A DNA stretch of 64,000 nucleotides. Origin: Siderastrea siderea (Eukaryota > Cnidaria > Anthozoa > Scleractinia > Rhizangiidae). The notes beneath the pieces were generated by a model. It saw only the letters and a program-made list of their open reading frames with translations. It was not told where the DNA came from and did not search any database. Positions 24,648 to 37,874 of this stretch are shown piece after piece (position 1 is the stretch's first letter; the number at the start of each line of letters is the position of its first letter). The position numbers and the translations under genes were made by a program. The stretch spans positions 19,329,142 through 19,393,141 of the forward strand of contig OZ034975.1 in assembly GCA_964030785.1 (NCBI GenBank), written 5' to 3'.

Positions 24648-25373
24648 TCGCATGACCATCGTCGCTTTGGAAAAAGAGGTTTCTTTAAAGGCTTAAGCTT
24701 CTTTAGCAAAACGATTGTACGAGAGTACTGAAGTACTTGAAAAAAAAACATCTAATATCTATAAATGGAAAGAAAAAGTTCAAAAGAATACTGGTAGAAG
24801 GCGAAAAGTTCAAGTTACAAAGGCTGCCTTCAAAGGACTTCATCGCTTTGTTTTCTTCACGGCGGAGAGCTTGCCCTGTTCTGAAACATAAGCGAGTAAC
24901 TGAAGTTTTTTAAGGGTCTAAGGTACATGATTTTGAGTATTACGGTCAAAGAAATAACGTTTGAAATGGGAATTTGATTTATGTCATTAGAAATGTGTCA
25001 TTTATTTTTGACTTTAAAAAATTATTAGAAAACGCGCTTAGATTTGTGACAGATGTAGTCTTAAATATTTTGCCATGCTCAGCCGATTTCACTCGCGTGG
25101 ACCGATCCACGATTTTGCACTTCACGCATTTAAGTATCAACTTACCAGTTTTCGAATAAACTTTTTTCAAAAATGATTTCTCTGTCCATTATTTTGTGTT
25201 CCTTTTTCATAACAGTAGGTCTAAGCACAGTCGCAAGACAACTAGCTGCACAAGCATCACTTCAGTGAGATTACGACGAATAATTGCTTTCAATTTTGAC
25301 TGTCGGGTACATCTCTTTGTGCAATTGTCGATTTTCTTGTCCTAGAAGTTTTCAATAGTAATAGCCTTTTAAG

Positions 25374-25850
25374 CGAAGCAGTTGTCGGTTTAAAGCTATT
25401 TTATCCCAAAAGCTTCCGAAAACAGTTTTGTGCATTCCCCAAAGCGGGTAACTTCATATAGGCTTTACTTCGCATCCGCCCAACGTATGCCGGCATAATT
25501 TAAAGCGTGTTTGGTGTTTGTTTGTTTTGAATCTTGATGGTCTCTACTGAGTTAGAGAACGAAATATAACAGTTATTTAAAAAACTATAAGCGAAGCAGT
25601 TGTCGATTTAAATCCATTATATCCGAAAAGCTTCCAAAAACAATTCTGTGCATTTCTAAATGCGCTCAAATTTCAAACAATTTGAATTGCAGCCGCAAAA
25701 CTTATGCCATAGAGTTAAGCATGTTTGGTGTTTGTTTGTTTTCAATCTCGATGGTCTCAAGTTAGTTAGAGAACGAAATATAACGGTTACCTAAGTAACT
25801 ATAAGTGAAGCAGTTTTGAGTTTAAAGCTATTTTATCCGGTAAGTAATGA
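25374..25850. repeat. 215-bp tandem duplication inside repeat copy A
   Basis: Units beginning at 25374, 25589 and 25803 each open with AAGYGAAGCAGTTKT and share TTTGGTGTTTGTTTGTTTT and TTAGAGAACGAAATATAAC. The third unit is partial. Copy B has a single unit, which explains part of the length difference. Confidence 0.8.
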
Positions 25851-26758
25851 GTGTTCTTAAAAGCGCTCGAATTTTTTCTCGGCTGCTTTAAAAGCCTACG
25901 CGACATTTCTTCGATATGTTTATTACAAGTGCTTCGAAGCTCCCAAAATCCTTTCTTTCGGATAATCCCAGTAAAATGCCGGTGAAATGCCTGTATAAAT
26001 TTTTGACCAGACTAATAGTGGCAGTTCATGTTATTCGTTAACATCCGAACGCGATAAAGATAACCCATTTAAATGTTGTTGTTGTAAATGAGCGCCGTTT
26101 GAAGTTCATTCAAGGGAACAGCCAATAATCCAAGGAGATTTGACAAGCCTTGACAGTTAATGACAAGATATAGAAACATTGCAAAAACCAAGCAAGACGG
26201 CTCGTGAGTAAAATATGTGTTCAGTTTGATGCCGAAAAAAAAAATCAAGCTGTGCTCAGCCTGTAGAATGACATTTCGAGCTTGGTTCTACAGAACAGAT
26301 CCCCAAAGTATTGGAGGACAATTCGGAACACTTTCGGGCTTTTTGAGAAACACTTTTCGGAAGCGAACGAGCCAAAAAACGCCCCGAAATATATTTCAGA
26401 CCGAAAAGTTTCAGGACTATTTTTGAGAAACGAACACCAATTTATTCCTTGGCGGCTCCGCATTTAGGCTTGGCTAATTGCAAAAAAAATAGCCTTATAA
26501 AGAAGAAGATGTGAGGTGAATTCTTGAAAAGAAAGCAAAACATAACCAGTTTTATTAGTCAGTTCCTATTGGTTTTTGCTAGAGATATGAGGGAAAATTA
26601 AAAAAAAAAGGGGCCCCATTTTTTTCAAGTTGTAATCCGCTTCATCCTGATCAACTGTGGCCAACGGCACTTACCTAGAGTTTCTGAGTACTAGTAAAGT
26701 AGTTGTAAAGAAATTAAAACCAGACTTTTGGGGGTTACTATTAATAATTTATAGATTT

Positions 26759-27062
26759 AGTCAAGCCTAAAAGCGGAGCTCCACATTTTTTGTCTTCGCT
26801 GGTACTTATTAATTTCGGAAAATGCTCTCATTGAAGTCGTTAAATATAGCGTATATGGTTGTGAAACACGTACAAAAGAAGATAAAATTTATTTAAAACT
26901 CTGAGAATTGAACCCGGACAACCCGCTTCGCAGGTATATGCGATATCCATTGCGCCACGCTATTTACGACTAAAACTCGTGTTAATTTAAGTACTCACGT
27001 GACAAGATACCGGCTGTTTATGGATCGCAGCTCGATCGAGATAAAAGCGCGGGTGGACAGCC
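26759..27062 (-). mobile_element. tRNA-derived SINE-like repeat, copy D of the GC-ended family edge
   Basis: It starts with the same edge as copies B and C (CAAGCCTAAAAGCGGAGCT). On the minus strand it carries a tRNA-like head: A box TGGCGCAATGG (26947-26957) and B box GGGTTCAATTC (26905-26915), the spacing expected of a tRNA-derived RNA polymerase III promoter. No terminator or intact cloverleaf is visible. Confidence 0.7.
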
Positions 27063-27129
27063 CTCATAGAAACCAAAATGTTGTGCATGCCTGTTATACC
27101 TAAATATGGTTCATGGTTAAATATCACTC

Positions 27130-27690
27130 CAGCATTACGACAAAGGGCTGGTTGATTTAAAAGCAAATATTTCGGCTTACAAAATTAGCATTAGATCTAT
27201 CTTAACTTATGCAGTGCCCGTTTTCCATTACGCACTGCCCATGTACTTGCAGCGTGAACTAGAACGTGTCCAAGAAAGAACGTTTTCAATTATTTGCGCC
27301 GGTTTAGATTACAAAGAGGCACTAGATGTAGCAGGTATCCCTACTATTGTTTCATACAATGAAGGTATCTGTAACAGTACTTTCACCTCGATCATTACTA
27401 ACAAGGAGCATAGACTGAATAGTTTGCTGCCTGCCATCAGTCACAACCCATATTCCTCAAGGGAACATAGGCGCTTTGCAATCCCTAAGTGGAGGACCGA
27501 TCGCTTTAGAAATACATTTATTATGTCCTCCTGTATTAAGAATAATGTCTCAATAAGTACTAAATTGTAAGTCGGTTTTTAAGGTTTAGGCTTTAGGTTT
27601 TCGTTTTTTATATCATAATTATGTAAATAACATAAGTCGTAAAATGTAAATACGCAATTCAACCCTTGGGCTGCATAAGTATTTATTCAT
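27130..27690 (+). mobile_element. LINE 3' end (CR1/L2-like), 5'-truncated
   Basis: An open frame through 27570 reads as the C-terminus of a non-LTR retrotransposon polymerase: SILTYAVPVFHYALP, LERVQERTFSIICAGLDY, then HRRFAIPKWRTDRFRNTFIM. A 3' UTR of about 120 bp and a (CTAT)n tail follow, as is typical of L2/CR1-type 3' ends. Endonuclease and polymerase palm are missing through 5' truncation. Confidence 0.85.
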
Positions 27691-27693
27691 TTA

Positions 27694-27712
27694 ACTATCT
27701 ATCTATCTATCC

Positions 27713-27749
<37 letters not shown>
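27694..27749. repeat. (CTAT)n microsatellite at LINE 3' end
   Basis: About 14 CTAT units with one CCAT variant, directly downstream of the LINE 3' UTR; probably the retrotransposon tail. Confidence 0.9.
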
Positions 27750-28021
27750 GCCTTCCTCAGGGTTAGGCATCTCTACGCCAAAGACCCAGGCAACACTGAG
27801 CCAGTGAAGTTTTTTTTTTTTACCCATCGTGTGGACTTCTAACTACTATAACAGTGTTTTACTTTTTGCCCCAAAGCTTGGTGAAACGAATCCTAGATAA
27901 CTCTACATTATGCAACCCTGCAGTGATAAAGAGAGAGATGATAAATGATAAAATAAGCCATGTAGCAAGTGAACTGTGTTCAGTTTGTCACAAGCGTCAA
28001 TAGCCGGACTACTCAAAAAAA

Positions 28022-28095
28022 GAGTCCCCGACAGAAGTCGAACTCATGACCTCCTGGAAACACGTCTATTAAAGCCACTCAACTAGCTTGTCCAT
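28022..28095 (-). mobile_element. tRNA-like SINE head
   Basis: On the minus strand the A box TAGTTGAGTGG (28075-28085) and B box GAGTTCGACTTC (28034-28045) have tRNA spacing. The flanks do not form a full acceptor stem, so it is a SINE head or tRNA pseudogene, not a functional tRNA. Confidence 0.6.
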
Positions 28096-28364
28096 TATTG
28101 TCTAACATCGTCGCAAATGATGGTTAAATAAAATGGTTGTATAAAAAAATGATGGGCAATGTTGGATTGCTGTTATTGGATTCTTCAGGTCGGTCGTAGT
28201 CTTTATATGAAGACTAGGTGTTTTACATTACATAAATGACCCTATTACAATCATTCATTAAACTGTGAAAAATTATTTGGGTTTACAAGTTTACATCCTT
28301 CCTAAACACAATCTGTTAATCAATATTCAAGAAGAATGAAGGTACTGCGTTTAGTGTCTTCCCG

Positions 28365-28430
28365 TCATTCCACAAGGTCGTCATAGCCATATTGACTGGT
28401 ATCATATTCTCGCACGTTAACATACATCTC
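28365..28430 (-). CDS. Kinase exon: C-terminal tail with Tyr motifs
   Basis: Acceptor TTTTTTAG, 21 codons and TGA. The tail [20 protein letters not shown] has four tyrosines, including YVNV, which fits the Grb2-type YxN docking consensus. The preceding exon ends in phase 0. Confidence 0.88.
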   Translation of the reverse strand, partial: EMYVNVREYDTSQYGYDDLVE

Positions 28431-31400
28431 CTAAAAAATAATAAACACAGTCAATCTTTTAGCCAACTACCACTAGAGTTCTTATGTGTGAATACATAAA
28501 AAAATAATGATGTGGATAATGAAGTGATACACGGGAAAGGTTCACGCGCATCATAATTAAGACATTTTACTCTCGGACGTGCAAGGGGGTAGGAGGATAG
28601 CCAACCCCCTGTGAGGGTTTTCTCAATTTTTCCAGGCGATTTTTCATTAGCACTCTCTGCTTTCAGAGGCTGTACGTTTTATCCCTCAGACACATTTCAG
28701 TAAAAGTGAGTGAGAATCGGTTGCTATGGTTATGAGACATGACGTCATAAGTTAGGTCATGAGATCAAGTAATTTTGAATAAAAGTGCATGCGTTTCACC
28801 TTTTTAAGTGACAAAATATGAAACGCTGTCATATCACATTCTGCATGTCTAGCATTGACAATGTTTTCTATTCCGCTATTTGTCAAGAAACTGTAATATG
28901 GAGTAAAATCCAAGGTAGCTGCCATCTTGGCCACCAGTATGGTTGAGGTCACAGCCCCCAGCAGCTCCACAACTTACAATATTTACCTCATCTTGTAAAG
29001 CTGCACCACACCGGTATCTAGTAAAGGTTAAATCTTTCCAAAATAGTGTAACACAACAAAATCTAAGCTTGGGTTCCATTAAACCACTCTCCCTTATACC
29101 ACTGTGGGGTTTGAGTTTGCTGAGCTGCAACTTCGAAAATATTTTCTTTTCTTTTTCTTTTGTCATTTTCTCTTCAGTTTACTTTTAATGACAAAAAAAA
29201 GTACAAGCAAGCAAATAGATCAAGTAACAAGATTAGATTTTCGACTTAAACGGTTTTATGAAGCTGACAGAGGATGTTGTTTAGTTGTGAATCCATCATT
29301 AAAATACAAAGTTTACTACCGAAAACGAGTGTGAGTATCACTATAAAGAAGGTTTAAAATAGATAGAACTGACTAAGTCTTACCGTGAGAGATATGTTTG
29401 CTTGAGAAGGGTATCGGCAACCTTTCAGTAGTGCGGTAATAGACACTTGTCGCTCACACAAGAAACCGATGGGGTATTCTTTAAGCGTGAAGCGTCAAGC
29501 TATTTTTGCTGGTTGAGGTCGCGCAAGACCTTATGGCGTTATACTTTTTTGTTGATGTTTCTTTTCTTCTTAAACAGAGTGCTTTAGAAAATAGAATGTC
29601 TCCTTGAAATTTGATAGAAGGGCACATATATTAATGGGGCCGTGCGATATTAGTTGAACTACAGAAAAAATAGGGGAGGGGTGGGCAGTGGAGGAGGTAG
29701 AAAAGAGGATTTTGGAAACTTCACGTTTGAATAAATGAGAGAAGAAAAGAGGTTATTTCCCATACGTTTTCATTTTGCATAGTTTCAAACTTTTCTTTCA
29801 GGTCGTTAAAAGTGGGTCGGTCTTTTGGGTTCTCCTCCCAACACTGAATCATAATGTCATAACTAGAAAAGCAAAGTAATAAAATTAGCTGAACATTGTT
29901 AGTAGTAAGGTATGTACCAGTTAATCATTTTTTTCGGAGGAATCTCATTAATTTGCGGAGGAATGCATTAACGTCCAAAACGACATAGGCTATTGTCTGT
30001 TTCTCTTGAATAAAATGCGTTAGATTCTTAATTATCCTACCGTGGAATACTAATGAGCGTCACTCTTACACAATAAGAACAGCAAATACAATAGACTTAT
30101 CCCGATTATCCCACTTTTAGAAAACACTTATTGGTTTTCAAACTCTTCTTCACTGTAAATAGTTTGAACCCAGGAGTCATGTCATAAGTCCGTAAATTAC
30201 GATCGTCCGGGTGAGTGTAGTCCTGAGAAGGACTGTTTGAGGTGACATTGACTGAAGATTCGACAACTTGAGCGAAAGTCACCATCGGAGTCAAGTGAAT
30301 TGTAAATCGTCAAGAGATGCTATAAGTCTCTGGTCGTTGTCCTGATTGGTCGACGAACTCGCGATGTTATTGGTCTTCTGTTGGTATATGTCGGTTTTCT
30401 GTAAATTGTCGTCCGCAGTCTGTTTTTGTCCAGAAAGCAGTCTAGAAAAGGTATTTTACCATTTTCCTCGATCCTTTTAGTAAACTGTACGCCGGTGTTT
30501 TGTCTATTGAGGTGTTCGTGAAAATCGTCGATTTCGTCTTTGTGTACGGCTGTAAAGGTATCGTAAACGTAGCGTAGCTAGAGTGGTAGTGATCGTTTGT
30601 AAGTTACAAGGGCTCGTTCCTCGATGTTTTGCATAACGATTTCTGCAACAATAACGGAAACTGGTGAACCCATAGCCGTTCCAGGCAACCATTTGTAGTG
30701 TTTGCCGTTGTATTGAAAGTAAGTAGAAGTAAAACAAAGGTTCAGTAAGTCCATTAAGTCAGTACAACGGCAAACACTACAAACAAGTACAAATACTCGT
30801 TGGGATTATCATCTTAACTCAGGTGAAGCTGACCAACAGTTTTGTTTATGAATACGAAATGAGCACTTGTAAAGTTTTTCTAAACTGGAGTCATTCCCAT
30901 CGCATGGTCGTCGGCGCACCAGCAGGTACGCCCCCTTAGCAAAGGTGCAGATTCTTGGAGAACTGTCACAAGTGTTCATTTCGTATTCATGAACAAAACT
31001 GTCTGTCAGCTTCGGATACGGAGTAGCTTTTATAGTCCCAACGACTATTTTTCCAATTCAAAGTCCTGCCCAGCAGCGAAAATCGATGCAAAAATATTGC
31101 AGTACCTTGAAATTCATGTCGAAGACGTTTGGGAACACTACTTTGGAAATCTGGGCAGGTTTTCGAGCATTTTATAACGTTGAAAGAACCGGTTAAAACT
31201 CGCTTAAGGTTCCCACGGTTAGCAATCGGCTTCGTCCTCAGATTTGGCAAGCAGTGAGAAGACGTCTCCCAGAAAATCAGGTTGGTGGATTGTTTGTCAA
31301 AGAGCATCAAGCGTGGGAAATTGTTAGAGAATTTTAGGGCTGCATTTAGATGATGACCTTAGCACCTCCGCATTTCTGCTCCACCGATTTTTCTGAAACT

Positions 31401-34400
31401 TGGTTAGGGTATGTATTACATCAATATAAGTGGACTATAAAAATTAAGCAAAAATACAACAGCAATATTTTTCACCACATGGGTTTCAATTTTATTCAAA
31501 AACTGGGGTCCGCTTATACCCTAATATCGTTAAAAGTAGTTTCCCCAGTGAAATCGCATTTCATTATATTATTGCTCGATGATAGCTGCAACGTTTTCGA
31601 AAGACTTATAGCCATCGTGTCAAAGCTGGAAAAGTTATGACCCAAAGTTTGCCTTGAAGGAGTGAGCCCAACATTACAGCAGAGCCACCTTAAAGTCATT
31701 TGTTAGAGTCACCTGCGATTATCAGTTCTTTTATCCGACTTAATGCAAAGCTGTATTACTGAGCTGAAACTCGTTTGGTAATGTAGACTGATGCAGGACC
31801 GCTGTGATCTCCAGTTTGCTCATTGAACATTACGTTCACTTCTCCATTTTGAAAATACCCCTCCTTCCTGAATTCTAGAGTAGTTCTCGCCTTTGTTCCT
31901 TTAAACTACAGCAATTTAATAACACATTTTCCTCTTTTTGCTTTCTGTCTGTAAAAGTCATTCGATTGCAAGTTTGAATTGTGATAATTACAGGATACCT
32001 TATTGCGTGGAAAAAGAGGCTAGGAAAAAAGAATAGACATATCCATTATTGACTAAATGTTTAAAGATTTTGCTCGTGCAAGTACTTTCAATCCAAGTTA
32101 ATTATCCACTTAGGTAATAATTGTTTTTTGGTTTTCCGTGGTGAATAAGGCAAACGAAAGTGTTGTTGAAAAAAAGTAATTTTTTTGCGGCTTTTAACTA
32201 CGGGCTTTTACTGTTATGATGACACAAGGAAGCTCCAAATTCCTAACAGGCCTTTCCTTTCGTCTCCGGTTGTGGCAAGTTGCACAAGCAAGCCTATTTC
32301 CAATGTGAAGCAGCAGCTGTGTAGCAAAGCCATACAACGATGATGGATCAAATTTGTCAAACATCCTTTAACCAAGAAAGTTTCATCCTAAAAGTACCAA
32401 TCTCGTCGAAATGCAACACATGCAGAAAATCACAGACCTTGGAAGCTGGCATAAATTAAAACCAGACAAGAAGCACACGATGGAAACAATTATGAAGTGA
32501 CTGAAGATCTTCAGACCGATTGCGATATATTGACACGACGCTACTCAGAACTGCTCGATTAGCGCACATCCAGGTGATGTGACCAGGGAGAATGAAAACG
32601 ATGTGACTATGCAGTCCAAATGAATATGTAAAACATATTCATTTGGACTATAGGAAAACTTTTACAACCTCCTCTGTAGTCAAGTCCAGTCAGCAAAGTC
32701 TTCCGCTGCAGAAAAAAGTTTCGAATTGATTCTGGTTGCTTGTCCAGTCCATATAATTCCAAACGCTGTATTAACAATACTAAGTTGTGACTTAAAATAT
32801 ACTGAAGTAAGGCAGAGCGGTTAGCTTGAAGAAAACGCTATATTAAAACCATATGTCGACAGTATAAATTGCGCTTATCATGCAGAAATCGAAGCTAAGC
32901 GAAGCATTGACCAATCAATGCATCTGACCAATCAGAGGGTATAATGCATCTGACCAATCAGAGGGTACAAAATCTGCGTAAAGTCAGGACACCACAGTTT
33001 TTCCTGGCTACTGAAGGCTGATTGGTTAATTCAAATTTCACCGTATGCAACGCATATGTATTTTATTTCTCCTGTCCCCCCTCTGTACCCATCCTGTATC
33101 CTTACTGTAGCCCTCCTGTAGCCCTATTGTACCCCTCCTGTACCACCTCTGTACCCATCCTGTACCTCTCCTGTAGCCCTATTGTACCCCTACTGTACCC
33201 CCTCCTGTACCCTTCGTATACCATTTCGTTTTATTGCCCCCAAAAATATGACACCGGCAAAAGTCGATCATTTGACACTAGTCGTCATCCTGAGAAGGTT
33301 TCCGCGAATCTGTCCTTTGTGCGAAAAACCTTGTGTAATCAACTTGAGTTCTCATCGTGAAATTGTCCATGGCATAACTTGACCAAAAAACTCACAGCTC
33401 TTAAAAGAGGCTAGAGTTTTTTGTTTTGGGAATTAAAGCCTAAAGCCAATTCTACAAGGGCTGAAAACGGTTTTCTACCGAGTGAGAAGCGGACAAGGGA
33501 ACCACGAAAACGTACAATTTCGGCCAACGAAACTCCAAAGACTACTTTTGCTGCCAATCAACCAAAACTCACCGCTGATGTTTCCTGGACAACCGAAGCT
33601 TATCCAGAATTCAGGTTCCGTTATAAGTTTTCGCTTCTTGTTGTCGGGCCAACGCAATCCGAGAAAACTCAATTTGTGGAACAGATTCTAACGGGTGTTC
33701 GAATTCTCTATGACACCAAGAAATAGGCCAAGAAATAGAGGCACATTCGCTAGCAAGATGGATATGACGCCATGAAGAGAACAATCGGGAGTGACGCGTA
33801 CTATCCGCGTCACTCCAGTATATTAACCGTAGAATGCCGTGTCCTACGTACATTATGCTGGAAAGCTGCCACTTACAGTTTTTACGCGCGCAGCATACGA
33901 ATAATAACCTGTGAAAGTACGATCAATATCCGTACGTGATGTAGTTTTTAGGTTGTTATTCGTCGAGAAGAATTTTTCAAGCTTTAGCGGCCATTACAGA
34001 AAAAAACTGTTGAGGCTTAAAACTGCAAAGCTGATGCTATTTTCTTAAAAAAAGGAATCTAGTTGAAGACATTTCCCCTATAACAGTCGGTTAAGTGAGC
34101 TTACAGCCAAACAGTTTCTCTTAACAAGCAGTATGTGCCAAAATATCTCAGTACTTGTCGCAGCGATCGATGCGAAGCCATATCGCAGCGATCGAGTTCG
34201 ATGTTTATGAATTCAAACGATGAGTCGCTCTTTTCACTTTCGAAGTACGCTGGAAAAATATTTCATAGGCTTTAAACACAAATAAAACAAGAACCAAAGA
34301 TTTATCTGTTCAGTGAAGCCGCTGCTTTTCATAATGCTACGAAATTAATTTCGATATATTTCACAACGCAAAATAAACAAGTTCGCGGCAGTGCCCGCGA

Positions 34401-37400
34401 CAGGCAGTGTGCAGACATCGAAGGAATGGAATTAGCCTGCGTAGCTGGCGGAATTGTATTTGCTCCCGTAGTTTTGGCGGCTAAGCCGCCATTCTCGCGG
34501 CTTTGCCGTGAGGAGCGAGCGCCGAAGGCGCGAGAAAACGAGGCTTCTCCTCCCCATTCTCCGCGCGGCTTCAAAGCGTCTCCTCCCCATTCTCCGCGCG
34601 GCTTCTTCTTCTCTACCAAGCCAAAACTTTGCGCGCGCGAACGATCCCGCCGGCTACGCAGGCTAGAATGGAATGATCATGAATTATGCACTAATCATTG
34701 GCTTTTCCTGGGGTTTACCCCCGGACACCCCCAGGGAAACCCCGGGAACATGCGGGGAATGGTACACTTTTGACATTTGTTTTGCACTGCGGGGTAGGGA
34801 CATTGTTTACTTTTGGAAACGAACGCACCAGAGGCCTGGCATGCATCCCCGGGATTTGTTCGTCATTGGTCAGCGGCAAATCGGGTTTCAAAATCCCGTC
34901 TGGTAGCGATTCATTGACGACATCTTCTCCCTCTGGAACACAACCAGAGAAGACATCCATAGTTCCTTGAACAAGCTAACAAACACCATCAAACTATCAA
35001 GTTAACGGCTGAAGTATCCGAAACAGAAACAAACTTCTTGGACACTACTGTTAACAAAGGCGAAAGGTTTAAAACTGAGTCGGTGCTGGATGTACGCACC
35101 CACTTTAAGCCCACTGAAACATTTCAGTACACCCATTTTTCAACCTGCCATCCATCAGGAGAAAACAGAGGCTTCATCAAAGGAGAGGCTGTAAGACTAC
35201 TCAGATCTAACTCTCCTAAAACATTATCTGAAGAGAGCATCACAAACTTCAAAACTTCCCAGAGAACTCTATGCAAACAAACCTCTCAGAAGTTACTTTT
35301 GAAGACAGAAATCAAACACTCCGACAAAAACAAAAGCAAAACAAGAAAATCTTGCCCTTTGTAATGCAATATCACCGAGCAGTGCCTCGCTTAAAACCAA
35401 TACTCATGAACAGCTGGCATTTCATAACACAGCAATCATTGCTTAACAGCATTTTAAAGGAACTGCCCCTAATATAGTACAAAAGAGGGCAATCCCTTTA
35501 AGATCTCGTGGGAGCAAAACACTAGGAAGGCACGTGCATAGGATCCCCGCAGGCCCGTAACTCTTTTAAACACTAAAACGAGGATCAAGTTTTATAACAC
35601 AAATCTTAACTGCAGTTAAGACTGCTGGCTTAAATTTTAAAGCAGTTTGGTATCATGGACTCTGCGTCAAGATTAGTGCAAGGAGAGCAATAAAATAGAC
35701 AAAAATGACTGTTATCACTACACAGATACAGTGTTAATAAAGGTATTCTGGTTTCTTAGCCCCTGAGGGAAAGGGATTTGGTGTGAATTTTATGCCCTTT
35801 ACCCCGGGGATGCCCAAAACCCTTTTGAAAATTGTTGTGTGAACAAAAGGTCACTCCACCATTTTCCCAATTCCTCCAAATAAACGTGGTAGAGGAGTTG
35901 CATTTAACCTAGCCCTGTCCCTAAGAAAACGACGGTGAAAATATCAGCCCTCTTCCCTCCTCACCTTCATATATTATTAATATACCAATCAGTCGTCTAG
36001 TGACCTTGAACAACCTACTACGATGAAATTCCTTTCTTTCTACATTGCAAGAAGACCATGCCCCACGGCCCGTCTTAATTATTCGCTTCACTGCCGGGTC
36101 TGCATAATTTACAGTTCTGTTGAGCAACGCTAGGCTTTTATCGAATTTGAGCAAGAAAATATGACGCATAGCAAAGCATACGTTTTTTGGTAGTAGAGGG
36201 AAGTTATGAGGCTGTTAGATTCGTATCCAATCAGCAGCAGTGTTGGTACCGGTACAGAGTGGGCAAGTTTGGGCAAGCCTATTGTATTTATTGTTCCTAT
36301 TATGTTAGAGTGACACTCATTAGTATTCCACAGCAGGTCCATGAGAATCCACCGCGTTATATTTCTGAGATGACGACAATAGCCCATGACGTCATCGACG
36401 TTAAAGTATTCATATTGTATTCTCTTACGACGTTAAAATATTAATATTGTATATGACATATATGACATAGATATTGAGGTAAATGAAAAATGCTCAACAC
36501 GCAAACCAGTTTGGCCATAGTATGGATGTCGACCGTACAACCATTGTAGACAAAGGGTGGGACTATCATAGGAGGCTTTTTCTCGAAGCGTGGCATTCAC
36601 AGACGGACCAGAATGCGGGGAACGAACATATAGACATCCCAGACATTTACAAATCGTTTTCTTAATGTTCGTGGTCTCACGCAGCGTTCGCGTGTTTTGT
36701 TGCCTTAGTCAGACACGCACGCGCGAAATGTGAACGGTTATATGAGCCGTTGCTTTTTTGCCACTTTCAAACCGAAGAAGGCCGAAGCTTCTCGGTCGAA
36801 ACGTCTTTTTTTCAAGGTTTGATTGTAAACGTTGTTTTACAATTCACAGTCAGTGCCAGAAAGTCCATGATTTACATGATATTGAGGTAAGGTTTTTATA
36901 CTTTTCTTATTTGATTGTAAAGCGCCTTGAACTCTGGATATGTCTGTTATATTTATTTTTATTTCTCCACAGATTAATGAGATTCCTCCGCAAAAAAAGG
37001 ATTAACTGGCGCATACTAGATTGCTATTGTTTATAAGCATTTTTGTGGCGATTATCACTGAAGCAAATACCGCCTATACCGTTTTGATTATCCTTGTCAG
37101 GCTGAATAAGTACACGGTACAAGTAATGAAATCAAAGAATAAAATTAAGGGGATTGAAAAGCTGCTGGCACTAAGCGGGTACGAATACTTCTCGTATGCT
37201 TTAATTTAAAATTAAAGACTCCTTCGTCTTTACTGTATTCCAGGACCAGTTGAATTAAATGGACTAAGAAAAATTGTCTTTTGCTTCATGGCAGTTTCAG
37301 CCTTAAAATCTGTTTGGTTCAAGTAACTTCGACGTCTGGTACCTGCATTTCCATCAAAAATATCAGGCAACAAATAATTACCAGTGCTGGTAATTTGGTC

Positions 37401-37823
37401 GTCTGTGCTCGAATGTTTTTACTTGCACAAGTTTTTAGTTATCGAGGGCAATATTTAAGATTTTTACACTGAAATACCTACAGTTTTTGATCCACATGTT
37501 TAGGTTTTGGCATCCGGTATCCATTTTTAAGCTTGTAGGCAACATCACGGCCGTTAACACCTGGGTACGGTGATCCACCTGATAAAAAAGAAATGCAATG
37601 CTTCGGCTTGAAAATCTTAAGAAGCTGAATGCTGTTATTTTCAAACACCTCGATTTTTACGGTTTTTCTGCTTATTATTATCATTTTCAATACCATCTTC
37701 ATTACTGTGTTTCATCACTTAAGTGTTAAAGGTTTCATTCACTCACTCCTTCATTCATTCATTATTACCATCATCATCATTATTATTCATTCTTTCTTTC
37801 GTTTTTCTTTCTTCCTTTCTTTC

Positions 37824-37874
<51 letters not shown>

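Larger units (their letters stand above)
24403..26475 (-). mobile_element. GC-ended interspersed repeat, copy A
   Basis: This 2.07-kb block is the reverse complement of copy B (40412-41997) along most of its length. It runs from AGCGGAGCCTGCGGGC to GCGGCTCCGCATTTAGGCTT, so both ends carry GCGGAGC-type sequence in inverted orientation. It holds paired E2F-like sites near one end and an internal tandem array of about 215 bp. No transposase or reverse transcriptase is visible, so it is a non-autonomous family of unknown class. Confidence 0.75.

Noticed and set aside
28022..28095. Functional tRNA gene
   Set aside because: A and B boxes are present, but acceptor and anticodon stems do not pair and no T-run terminator follows.
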